64,000 nt of DNA, from positions 16,723,009 to 16,787,008 of the forward strand of contig CM037838.1 of assembly GCA_021234535.1 (NCBI GenBank), given 5' to 3'. Every line of letters begins with the position of its first letter. The first letter of the stretch is position 1. Shown piece after piece: positions 12,601 to 23,225 of this stretch. A program made the position numbers and the translations under genes. This stretch comes from Stichopus chloronotus (lineage: Eukaryota; Echinodermata; Holothuroidea; Aspidochirotida; Stichopodidae). The notes beneath the pieces are model-generated. The model worked only from the letters and a program-made list of their open reading frames with translations. It ran no database searches and had not been told where the DNA came from.

Positions 12601-13631
12601 AACAACATCTAAGGAAGTTTATCCAAAGAACTTCATACAACTAAAATCACTTGATAACACCAAAAATGGATGAAATGTATGCGGTCATATTGCTGAGGTT
12701 GTAAAGATGTTGCTCTTTGCTTCATTGGAAAGCACCTAACAGATACAACCCAAGTGTCTAATGATGGCTGGATGAATCATGTGATATATAGCATCTAACT
12801 TGAAAGTTTTTGATATTTCAGGAAGGTCATTTGAGGTCACCAGGGGTGAAAGTTTGGAAACCTTCCAGGTAATATGTCTCAGGAAGTGAATATTGCTGGA
12901 ACTTCAAACTGAAATGGCGGTAGCTCTTGATGAGGAGATTTCACTTTTGCATAAGTCAAGGTCACTTGAGGTCAGAAAAGGTCATAGTTTGCAAACCCTG
13001 TAAACAAAGTGTTTCAAGATGGGAAAGTTGCTAGTGCTTGAGGTTGCCCCCTTGTCTGATGTTTTTAACTCTTTGAAAGCTTGAAACTTGCTGAACAGAG
13101 GTAGTATCATATCTGTATTCCCCGATAACAAGACTCCAACTTAACTGAAATACAGTAGGTAGACTATGCAAATGGTATCACATTGATGACACTTCACTGA
13201 GCATTGCTATTACACTGTACACAGAGCCTATCATGTATCCTTTTGTTCTAAAATTGTCAAAATATCTATCAACCTTCCAGATGTCCACCATCACCCCGCC
13301 GCAAAAGAACCCAGTCTCGGGAGGTGTGCACCCTGCCACCATTTATGTCACTATCATGGTCCTTGTCCTGGTGATGATCTTCATCGTCTTCATTGTGGTC
13401 TTCATCCTCAAGAAGAGGCGGAGGTTGAGGCATCCCGCCAACTTCCCGTTTTGGACAGTGGAGCTGCGACAGGAGGACAACACGTCGCTGGCCGGTGCCA
13501 ATGAACCCAGCAACAACGGGGATGTGATGTACCTGGATGATGCTTACCTGATGGACACCCCGGAGAACTTCACCACCGCCGTTGATACCACGCATGAGGA
13601 TGACCGCATTGGGTATCACACCCTGAGATGA
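512..13631 (+). CDS. Type I membrane protein with MRH/ELAPOR-like Cys-rich region, C-terminal part (exons 512-661, 1223-1384, 4212-4255?, 13281-13631)
   Basis: This is the 3' part of a multi-exon gene whose start lies outside the window. Joined in phase, the exons give two cysteine-rich blocks, a short charged linker, a hydrophobic span and a cytoplasmic tail. The cysteine block (CSGC, then SW, then RCNVC, then EHD) has the spacing of the membrane-proximal MRH-like region of ELAPOR/KIAA1324 proteins, where a CxGC...W...ACxLCxEHD pattern occurs. The preceding VTLRCP strand also fits. The tail is not ELAPOR-like: it starts KKRRRLRH and ends GYHTLR, a YxxPhi-type endocytic/lysosomal sorting motif. 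An endolysosomal type I receptor-like protein is therefore inferred, not shown. Exons between 1384 and 13281 may be missing from this model, since the only phase-compatible link I found is a 44-nt microexon. A CD-MPR-like or lineage-specific MRH protein is the main alternative. Confidence 0.55.
1223..1384 (+). CDS. Internal exon, Cys-rich CxxC block
   Basis: A strong pyrimidine tract and CACAG precede it, and it ends CATAAAG|GTTTGT. It is 162 nt, symmetrical (phase 1 to 1) and richer in CpG than its surroundings. It encodes DPVCSGCLKDVSWTVHRCNV and continues CDTEHDAV...LKC, giving two CxxC pairs, a central tryptophan and a fifth cysteine. The pattern resembles the ELAPOR/M6P-receptor-type F/W-x-W-x4-AC region. 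Confidence 0.65.
1837..2195 (+). mobile_element. Short copy of 145-bp-monomer (HINE-like) element
   Basis: A hairpin (GGTTCCTTGC, loop GGTT, GCAAGGGAACC) at 1837-1861 is followed by CTATGC, a (TG)n run and TGACACTT. Two tandem monomers then start GGTACGCTCTAACT at 1907 and 2052, a spacing of 145 bp. The first monomer contains AGGTCAAAGGTCA. The order hairpin, CTATGC, (TG)n, TGACACTT, 145-bp monomers is the same as at the 5' end of the large array at 50.43 kb. No clear 3' terminus is visible, so this copy may be truncated. Confidence 0.65.
2730..2945 (+). repeat. Two diverged monomers of the 36-kb tandem repeat family
   Basis: Two units share TTCTCTTACAGATTGTATG-like and TCTCTCTACAGATTCTATG-like blocks about 141 bp apart, with a CCATTTTATAAAA-like segment between them. 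The same blocks recur at 35.9-36.45 kb. Confidence 0.55.
4212..4255 (+). CDS. Possible 44-nt microexon (linker)
   Basis: TTTTTTGCAG precedes it and GTATTA follows. It starts in phase 1 and ends in phase 0, which is what is needed to connect the exon ending at 1384 to the membrane-span exon at 13281. It would encode GRESIFPSEEDSKRK, a charged linker. The support is only splice signals and phase, so it may be chance. Confidence 0.3.
6287..6594. repeat. Recent 158-bp tandem duplication
   Basis: The block beginning TACTATGTCTGGCTTT recurs 158 bp later and runs to TGGGCTTTAT. Only a few substitutions separate the copies (for example TTTGTC versus TTTATC, and TTTTAGATG versus TTTTGGATG). Confidence 0.9.
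9080..9312. repeat. Dispersed repeat, copy A (partner at 33.39 kb)
   Basis: Blocks CTATCTGTGAGAA, GAAAAGAA, TTTGAATAATCTATCATYC and TTCTGTGAAACAA occur in the same order and spacing at 33.39-33.64 kb in direct orientation. The copies are diverged, and neither has obvious coding content or clear termini. Confidence 0.75.
11665..11706. repeat. CA-rich microsatellite
   Basis: (CA)n runs interrupted by TTCC. On the complement this creates a spurious Cys/Val-rich open frame, which is not a gene. Confidence 0.9.
12800..13060 (+). repeat. Diverged monomers of the 145-bp repeat
   Basis: The sequence contains AGGTCATTTGAGGTCACCAG and, later, AAGGTCACTTGAGGTCAG. GCAAACCCTGTAAACAAAGT then matches the GTGAAAACCTTGTAAACACG junction of the 50-52 kb array. 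These are old, decayed copies. Confidence 0.6.
13281..13631 (+). CDS. Terminal exon: stalk, transmembrane segment and cytoplasmic tail
   Basis: The acceptor is CAACCTTCCAG. The exon is 351 nt and has 116 codons before TGA. Residues 1-19 form a Thr/Pro-rich stalk. Residues 20-43 are an uninterrupted Ile/Val/Leu/Phe/Met membrane span. KKRRRLRH at 44-51 is a stop-transfer charge cluster, so the tail is cytosolic. The tail is acidic (YLDDAYLMD, HEDDR) and ends GYHTLR, whose Y-H-T-L fits YxxPhi. The exon is markedly GC/CpG-richer than flanking DNA. I see no canonical AATAAA in the first several hundred bases after the stop. Confidence 0.8.
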   Translation: MSTITPPQKNPVSGGVHPATIYVTIMVLVLVMIFIVFIVVFILKKRRRLRHPANFPFWTVELRQEDNTSLAGANEPSNNGDVMYLDDAYLMDTPENFTTAVDTTHEDDRIGYHTLR

Positions 13632-16600
13632 AGTGCTTTATTTTGTTCTAGTGGCTAGATTTGTTACAAAGTTGAGAAAGGACTAATGCTTCTAACATGA
13701 AGTTCAATAGCTGTATCGTATCCTACCACAGTGTTGTATACCTACAAGTGAATTGGGATGGCTGGTTCACTTTTAACATCCTTTTGTAGTTCTACAAAGC
13801 CTTAACATTGTCACCGTATTGTGAGTCACACATTTGTGGAAAAGTTTGAAAAATTTAACTTTCAACAAAAACATCTAATTTCTAATTTAATGTTACATAC
13901 AGTGAAACTTTTCTGACTTGAGGAGAGCTTGTATTCTAGGTGTAAAATGAAATTCTAACAAAAACTTGATTTCAAACTATGTATAAAAATGTTGCTTTAA
14001 ATGACAAACATATTTTCCCAGTTAAGCAAGTAACATTTTATAAATCAGGTTCTTGTGAATTTTCTTATGTAAGTGAGTTATTTGAAAATAAGCTACTAGG
14101 CTGTTATATTGGCTCTTCTGTACCAAGACTTTGAAGTTTTGAAGATGAGCTCAGAGTAGTCAGAAATTCAAAGATTTCCTGCGGAATTTCGTTTATCAAA
14201 TTTGCGTACATCGTTTCAAGCATATAGTCGTCTACGTATTTTTTTTTTCGTAAAAGTATGCAAAAAGAATTCATCACTTAATGGATCCTGAATACAGTGA
14301 GAGGTTGTTGATTGTCCTTTAGCAGCCAAACAGTGTCTTGAACTTGCTAGTATATGTTTGGGAATGTACGGAAATATCTTGACAGGAAAGAAGTATTTAG
14401 AGTTTTATGACAGCCCCCCCCCCTCTTTCCTTCCCCTGCTCCACAATAGTCCTACCTGGATTTTTGTGGAATGACAACAATCAAACATCTGCCATTTGAA
14501 AGGAACTATGTCAGTGACTACCACATTGCTAAATGTGCCAGAGTGGTTCCAGGTGAACAATTAATTCATCTCTAATTTTGTTAGTGATTCTCAAAACTTT
14601 GAGTTTTGAATTTTCATTCAGCGAACAATAAGTGCAGGACCATTTTCATAGGGTCAAGAGGTGGTCGGATTGGTTTGGCAATGTATTTGTTCCAGATTGA
14701 TGGAACCAGGCCAACCTTTGAGTACTATTTCCAACCTGTGATAGCCAGGTTTTATAGGTTCATGGAGCTCTCATTGCTTTAATAGTTTACTTAAGACATT
14801 GTTAAACTTTACATGTAATTGAACTTTGATATTCCGTAGGAACGTCATTTGAGCCATAATTTTTTGTTTCTTCGATTTCATTTTACTCTATGCAAATATT
14901 CGTTACATTTAAGAGATAGACTTGCGGGAGACAAGTGAAGAAACTGTGTCACAGCAGTTTGATCGAGTTGTTGCTTCTTTAATGACAGCCCTCCATGAGG
15001 AAGGGATTTTGAGATGAAACGGAGGCAGAGAGGGATCAGAGGATGATGGAAACGTGAGATCATTCACATCAGAAATGTGATTAGGTCAGATCGTGTCAGT
15101 TCAGGTTAGTTTTTTGTGACCAAATCGTTGTTAGGAAGTTCAAGTCGTGATTACTTACAGAGGGGTCTTTAATACGAAACATTTTCGTAACTTTTTTTTT
15201 TTTCCAATACCGTCAAGTTTCCAGCAGCGATACGCAGGGCTTAGAAATTTTCTCGATGTTTTGCAGGTCGAAGGATCAAAACTGTCATTCCTTTAGATTG
15301 AAGAAGGGATCAGGAATTTTAGTGTCCATCATCAGATTCCCCGACTTCTATTTTCGTGATTGTTTTTAGTCTGTGTCATTTTGAACTGCATCTTTAAAGG
15401 GATTGTTGTTATAGCCACACAAATTTGCTTCTGTTTTTGCACCAAACACTTTGTCATCTGTGTTTCAGGGAACAATGTGGTAAGTTTTTTTTTACCCCAT
15501 GTACTCTCATTCTTTGATCGGTGTAAAAAATTACAACTGTTTTCTGTGGACACAGTGTTTGCACCCTGATCATGGTATCCAAACACATCAGGTGTATTGG
15601 TGATGAACCTAAGAACATTGTGATGTTGATGCTTGAATCTAGTCCTTTCCTCTTAAATCCTCTAATCCTCCTTAGATCATGTACAGTATGCTGTGGACAG
15701 GCCTTGGGCTATCAGCCCGGGCCCAGTTTCCAATTTCAGGATCAATTGTGAATAGGATCTGCCTCTGATGCCTGGTCAGTTTCGTTCTATCTGTACCCAG
15801 CTCATCGATTGTCTGGGTCTGGTAAACAAATATCGGTCAGGTTGAACGTCTCTCTGACCAGCATCTTCTCTGATGCATGCACACAGAGTTGACCTATCAC
15901 AGATTTCGAAGAATTGCTGCCATGAAGAAACGATAGCGTTTGAAATGCATTGCCATTTGCCGAGAATTATGACCGCCTCGATAATAAATAAGGGTAGAGA
16001 CTTTAATCATTGTGGCAGGTATTCTCGTTGCATCACTTGAATGTTATTTCTGTATTAGTAAATGGTAGTTATGCTCATAGCTGCTGTGCCTTAACCTGGC
16101 AATCGGTAGTATCAGATTTGTAATGCATTGAAATTCTTGAGTGACCTTCTGACAATTTTCGGCTCACCCATTAGATTGCCCTTAATGAACAAACATGTTA
16201 CATACCAGATGCTTGATTTAACACAAGCAAGGATTGGCTGTTAACATGCAGAATTGAAGTCACTGAAATCCTGGTTTTCATACCACACTAAGACGAAGTA
16301 TTTGTGTGGTATATCTGGTTACCAACCTCATTGCGTTAGGTAATATTTGTCACTTCACGGTGATTTCCTCCCACTCAGGTAGTAAACAATAACACAGTGA
16401 AGAAGACATCTAATGCCTAGGTATTCTTGAGCTGTATTTCATATCGTGGCAGGGGATCTTATTTGCCATGTCCATAGGTAAAAATGTGTAATGAAAAAGG
16501 GAAGTTTTCTGACTAATTTAGTGTCAAAATACCATTTTTAGCAGCTTTGATTCATCTTGATTTGGCATGAAATGTTAGTCTGTTTGGTTCGACCTAGCTG

Positions 16601-19600
16601 GTATATGACCACAAGTTGTCTTCATAGGAGTCATACGAATGAGATGAATATGTCATGGAGGGGAATTCGGTTGAACTTCCATCATAGGTTGTATGCATTG
16701 CCAATGGAAAGTAGGTGATTGCCACCTTTGTTGTGGGAGACCAACATTCATTTTAATGTCTTTATAGATCAAAATCTGAAAAAAAAAATTGCATTTGTAG
16801 ACTTGGTGATGTTCTTGGGCAGTAACGATATTTGAACTGGAGTTGTGCATTCATTCATATCAGTTGCTAATCATCATGTTGCAAGGGTATCACAAAGCAT
16901 TCTATGTGGTCAATATCAGCTATCCCCACAGTCTTTGTTCCTCATTTTCTTTACAGGAGCCACAAGAACAATCAAATAACAAACTCAGACCATTAGAGTT
17001 GTTTCTTCTTGTTCCAACCTTTCCACTGCGAAACCTTCACTTTTTCTCTGTTTGTCAACTACCTATGTCCACACAGTTAAAACACATCCCTCACATAACA
17101 AGGGGTAATTAGGCTTTGACACGAACTAGGCTACCTCTAGCAAAGCCTAGTTCTGTCCTGCCCTAGCCCCCTCTTCTCCCTTTTACCACCCAGATATGAT
17201 CGTTATCGTTTTTTTCCTAACATTCTCTCCCTCTGTAACACGTTACTTGTTTTGAGATGTTTTATGTAAGAGCCCTTATTTACTGAGACTTTGGGTCACC
17301 CTCCAAGTATATTCCTTATGAACTGTGTGCCTTTTTAGAAGTATATGTGGGTATGCCCTGGCAGTCTGGTATTTAAAAGTGGTTTTCCTGACAGTGTCTG
17401 AAGGAGACATTATATTTTATATTTTGTTACATTTCTTTCTTTTTCATCATTCTGGAATGTTGACATCAAAAGTGATCATAGCTCTGAAGATCTAAATGAT
17501 GTAATATTCTCACACAACATGGGTTTTTTTTTTTTGCAGTCAGATCAGTAGGGAGATAAAGAGAGAAGTCTCATTGAAGAGTATTTTGAAACTGATGGCA
17601 GTATAACTGTTGCCAAAACTTTTCTTTAAGTGCACTCTTTCTGGTTTTTTTTTCATTCTTTGTTTGTTTTGATTTTTCCTTTTGTTGCTATTTCCAAGAA
17701 TCACATTTCCGCTGGCTTCATTCATTCCTGCTCTGCACGTAAGGCTCTCAACTGTTTTCCCTCGAATCACATTCCCAAATAGCTGGCCACAGTAAGTAAG
17801 GGCGTGATAAAACTCAATGCTTACAAGCTTTCTGCTTATCCTACTTTCCTGTACTTTTGGACCTTATCCTACTTCTTTTAATTTGTTACTAAATTACCTG
17901 CATTATCGCATGTTGCCCTTCATTTCTTTTTACTTTCCCAACTGAACAAAAAAAAAAGAAAAGAAGAAGGAAAACAACGGTACATTACGCTCTTTAAATA
18001 GCGCATTATTTTCAATTATGAGAGGGGGAACAGAGGTGTGATAGTCAAGTTTGTCATTATAGAAATCTGGGGATATTTGGAACCAAAAATTTGCTTGTGC
18101 CCCAAGTGATGGAAGGGCTACGATTGGATGGTCCTGCTAGCACTCAGTCACTGGTAGACCTAGCCATACCCATGGGTAATGATGAAAACTACTCCTGAAG
18201 GCCTGAATATGATCTGCATAATCCTAATTTTCTCCTATTTTATTGTGAGAATTATCATCCTCCTTTTACCCTACTTTTTGTCTGGGTCCACTGGAAAGCC
18301 AAACTGACAGAATTCACATCCTGAATACCCACACCAGTGAGTTGTGGGGAATGTCAAAGGTCACATGTTCATGTTCTGTGTCTGTATTACTTTAAAATCA
18401 TGGTACTTGCCAACTGTTTCCTTCTGTCCAGCCTATCCTACCTCATATATTGATCAGTATATACATATGTATGCTTGTCATGCATAAAGTAAGATTGCTG
18501 TTTCATGTGTGTAACTTTATGTGAACCCTGGTATTCATGTTAAAAGGACTATAAACATGCAGACAAAAGGGGAGAATCATCGTTTGGTTGGAGGGGGGAT
18601 GGCAAAAATGAAGCAAAAGTTCCCTGTGTCAGTCTTTTGTCAATATAACTTCCTTCAACTGGAAAGCTAGGTCTACAGGTAGAACACACACATTTCAAAA
18701 CCTGTGGATTGAATGTTCCTTTCAAAGTGTGTTTGTCACTTCACAAATATGACTGTAGCAAGAGCAGTTGCATGAAATGGATAGCCTATTTACAATCCCC
18801 CACCCCCCCCCCTGCAAAAAAAAGAGGAGGGAAATAGTTAGATTTTTGACAGTAGCATTTTTCAGTCCCTGACATTTGTAAAAAAGCATGAACCTCTGGA
18901 AGAGTGCCTCTTGCCTCTGAATGATGTCGTAGCCAATCATGACACGATCATATTTGTTCTTTTTTTGTTTTGTTTTTGTTTTTTTGCTTTATAATTGACC
19001 AATCAGAAGATATGACTTTAAACTAATGCAGCTTTATCTCACTTTTCCTCTCTTAAAGTTGCCACTGTGAATCGTTGAAATGATGACAAAAAGTTCACCA
19101 AGAGGATTAAAGTGGATTCGTTGCTTTTGCATTGATTGGTAGAATTTGTAAAAGACAATTTCATTGGCCTAATTTAACTCTCTCTTTAAGTGATCCATTT
19201 TATGAACAGGGTGAGTTAGCAGGAGTGCTTTCTTTAAATTTATCCACAGGCCTAGCAACTGAGCTTCCTGCAAGAAGAAAGTGAAAATGGCTCTGCTTCT
19301 TCTGGTGCATTTAAACAATTTTAACGTACATTTTAAATTCTAATTTTGTTCACACACAAAAGAATTACAAATCTTATTGGATATTATGAGTTGAGTTCTT
19401 ACTTTGAAACAAAAAAAAAAGATTATTCTATTTTTATTATTATAATTAATATTATTGTCAAATAATTAATATGTAAATAGTACATTAAGTGTACATGGAC
19501 AAAACATAGCTAGCTGCTGTCAGTAGTTAGTACGTTAAGTGTATAAAGAATTCTTTAAGAAAGGGGTAAGTGCAGATAAGATACACGTAAGTACTAGAAA

Positions 19601-21426
19601 TGAAAAACAAAAAATTATTCATGTCACATACTGAAAACAGATAATTATTAAAATGAAATAGATCTTACAAAATCATTGTTCAAAGTGTCTTTATAATTTC
19701 AATTTTTTTTTGTATTTATACTGTAACTCTAAGATGAGACAACTATCCACCTTTGTGACAGGTTTAGTCATCATGTATTTTACTTTCAGCAAGGAGAGGG
19801 GGAAGGGAAGCTCAAATGAAGAAGACGGGGGTAACTATATGCACATATTATATTTTCTTTGGCTACAAAATATCCAAGCTTGAAAATTTCTGTCCTAATT
19901 CCGTTCAGATTTGCAGAAATGTGTGTAAGTAATTCTTCTAAGTGAAGGGGGTTATCAGTCAGTTTCATGTAATCGGCAAAACAGCTGTTGTAGTTTTCTT
20001 GGTAACTTGTTATCACTACATGACAGAATCAATGTTTTTGTCCGTACATTTTGCTTCGTCACATTTGATGTTCGTTAACGTTCCGAGCACCTGTCACTCC
20101 GATGAGAGTGAGAACAAAGCAGTTACATTAAACGTTTAAGGTTACATTCCTGTCGCTTTGTCATTTGTTCTTTATTTTTTCATTCTTGATTTGCTTTTCG
20201 CGAGGTGCCAACAAGAATGGCAAAGAATTTGAACCCCGCTGCACACATGTCGTTAAATTTTTTGCCATTGTGTGAACAGACAAGACTTGGGAACCATGAA
20301 CGTTTATTCATGATGTTCAAACCAGCCCATGATGGTGGGGAAAGGGTAAAAAATTGCTACAATCAGGTAATTACTGAAATAAGTGCCCCTAGGTGTCATC
20401 CCTGAGGGCACTTAATTAAATTTGCCAACCACCATATGATTGTAAACACAGTTGCATCAATAGCCAGATCTATCAATCTGACATTTCAAGATACCTGTTT
20501 TGTCACACCGAATAAGTTAACTTCACTCCTTTGATCCCAGTTTATTTTCTAGGTCATAGGTCCTGATTTTAACACAGCAGAGAATATCAATATTGAGACC
20601 AAGGTGTGTCATCATGCTGTTTTCTCAGAAGAGTGGAACTACCCCTAATCCATAGAGTCTTGGGACTATCATAATTTCTTAATATTGTTGGTCTTCTTCA
20701 TATTTTGTCGTTATTTTTTCCCAAATCTAAAAGAGAAATTTCAAGAAACAATGGCAGCATTTCGTGCAAGACATCACTGCAAAATACAGGAAGATATCAT
20801 TTAAAGGCAAACTGATACCGTAGGATAATTCACCAAAATTTCTGATGGTCAGTTACGTCTCCCAATTCATGACGTCAGCATAACTTTAAAATACTTGATA
20901 GTTCTCAGTTAGTGGCGCTATACAGGAATGAGTGACGCTTTGCTTAAATGTCCTGATTCAACTTTCGTTAGTCATTTTGACAAAAGACAGTTGATTTACG
21001 AGTCATCAAACCGTTTAAAAATTGATACTTCGGATGTTATGGTAGCAATAAAGGACCTCCAACCTGCTGACTGCCCCGTTAGATAGTACATTTACTGTAT
21101 AGTGAGCCAGTGTTGATCAAGAAGCCCCGTTCATACGACACGGACTAAGAAATCCACGGCAACAGATTCGTCACTCAGTCGGTGACCATGTTAAATTAGT
21201 ACTAGAAAAAAGGATCAGGACTGACAAATTGAGTTCCTTTTACCTATAGAACCATGTGAGAAAAAAAAAAAGTGAAGAAACACCTTAGAACCCGTTACGG
21301 TAATGACAACGTATGTCAAACAATCAGCCCTTTAAAATGTAGACTCTACGGAGTCTACTTGGGCTGGAAAGTTTCTGTTCCTAATCTTGGTTCCGCCACC
21401 TCTGAAGTAACATTCATACTTTACTG

Positions 21427-21440
21427 CTCTTCCGGAAGAG
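21427..21440. promoter_or_regulatory. 14-bp perfect palindrome with paired ETS-type cores
   Basis: CTCTTCCGGAAGAG is fully self-complementary and holds CCGGAAG on both strands, the ETS-factor core. It lies in CpG-rich intergenic DNA about 5.9 kb upstream of MAN1B1. A regulatory role is only a possibility. Confidence 0.25.
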
Positions 21441-22329
21441 TGTTTACTCCCCACATTGATCGCTGCCCTCGCAGACTCTGGACACTCGTTTTAATGATGC
21501 ACACAACTTCTAACTAAAACCATTGTTTTTTTTCTACCAAATTCGGTAGAAGCCAATCACTGCCATCGTGAGAAATGATGGGAGTGATGATGGGGAAAGG
21601 ACCTACAACTGATTAGTTACGTAAATGTAATGGTAGTATTCTACTCTCCTTCAACTGTTTTAGGTCTCTCTTAGAGATATCCTATTTCTGCCGTGGGCAA
21701 ATCTGGTGATAGGTTGAAAGTTAGCCAAGGTACCATTATTTTCTCTCATTGTTCGATCGCTGCTATTGGCTGCTATTTTCATGAGACCAACGCGTATTAC
21801 ATTAATATGTATTAACCGTATAACGTCAAACGTGACTATTCATTTGTACATAACTATAAGGAGTGTCCAAAGTCTTTCCGTCGGACCGCGATCATAGGGA
21901 AACGCGATTGCTAGATGAGTGCATATCTTCGGTTGGGTATAAGTAGGCTGCAGTTCAAGTTGTGAGGAATGTATCAAAGGAGGGGAATTCATTCGCCGAG
22001 AAAGACTTTGCAAAGTCTATTTAAAATGATGCTCCCTAACAAAGCAAAATGAAAAATGAGTATGCATTGTAACAACTTTGACTTTACGGTATAGGCCTAT
22101 GCCAATTGATGTTGCATATCGATGAAATAAAATTACTCAGGGTAGCATGTAAATTTTAATTGCCCGATTGACTCAGGCCCACTGACTGAATCATAAAAGA
22201 AATGTGGTAACTAAGGCCTCGTAGAACTTTTCAACAGGTATAGCTGCCACTTTTAGAAAGCCGCTATTGGCCACGTTCACCATGCATTGACGCTTCAATT
22301 TTTCGCACCTGGGGTAGACTTTCAGCATA

Positions 22330-22490
22330 TTATTCACACGAACAGAGGAATTACAGCCAATAAACTTTGTTGTTCGCACGAACCTAACCACTAACCCTGA
22401 AAGTATGGGTAATAACGATCACTGATTGGCTTGAATCTCGTTCGTGCCGGTAGTTCGTTTTGTTCGCACGAATTTGTTCAGGCGAATATC
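22330..22490. repeat. Cluster of GTTCGCACGAA-type motifs
   Basis: GTTCGCACGAA occurs twice exactly (near 22,372 and 22,463). Diverged or inverted forms (CACACGAAC, GTTCGTGCC, AGTTCG) lie between and beside them. The core TTCG-CA-CGAA is nearly self-complementary. Confidence 0.5.
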
Positions 22491-23202
22491 CACAATCCAG
22501 ACATTTATCTAGAGGCCAACTCTACCCACCTTTCTCCAATGTGACAAATCGCCCCTCGGCTTAATGAGTTGTTCGTGAAATTCACCACCTGTTTTTAAAT
22601 CCTATAAAGTTTCCTTAACAAGCATACTAGTGACAGACTGTCAAACTAAGAGGATCCCAATGTTTCACTTACAAAGGAACATTAATCAGTGAGAAATTAA
22701 ACGATTCAATCTGTTTTTTGGGTTTTTTTTTTTTTTTGAAAATTCGTGACCAGAAACTTTCCATATTAGTACTTAGGCCTATTCACGTGCACACAGCCAG
22801 GACGACAAGTCAGGGTAGAAATTTAAGAAGTTTCTTTTTTGGGAAGAAATTTGAATAATTATACTAATTATAAGTCTTGCCATGTGTTCATACCCTTCAC
22901 AATCGTCACAATCTTATTGATATAAACTCAATGGTCCCCTTTAACTTAAGATGTCGCGACGGAAGCTAGAAGTCCTCAAGTTCCCCATAATTGTTTGAAG
23001 GTGGATCCATTCTCCTACCATATATACCTCATCTCGCTGCTTCCATGTGCAACCAACAATATGATAGAATCGTGTACCATAGTAAGACAACATTTCGAGT
23101 TGCCGAAATGGCAATAACTAAGGGACAGTCACTGACTTCTATACCCTTTGGTCGGCGCCTACGCTTTTTCATGACCGCAGATAATTAAACCAACTTTCCT
23201 CC

Positions 23203-23225
23203 CTCCCCCCCCCCCCCCCCCCCCC
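23203..23225. repeat. Long C homopolymer
   Basis: More than 20 consecutive C residues, adjoining CCTCCCTC. It is one of many long C or G runs in this AT-rich window. Confidence 0.9.

Larger units (their letters stand above)
4256..13280 (+). other. Long intron of the membrane-protein gene
   Basis: No further exon is supported on either strand. The interval contains G/C homopolymers (about 5719-5733 and 6008-6023), a 158-bp tandem duplication (6.29-6.59 kb), one copy of a dispersed repeat (9.08-9.31 kb), a CA-rich microsatellite (11.67-11.71 kb) and diverged AGGTCA-bearing monomers (12.8-13.06 kb). An additional small exon could be hidden here. Confidence 0.5.

Noticed and set aside
13269..13619. 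116-codon antisense frame opposite the membrane-span exon
   Set aside because: It is the shadow of the GC-rich coding exon; the sense strand has the splice acceptor, hydrophobic span and stop.
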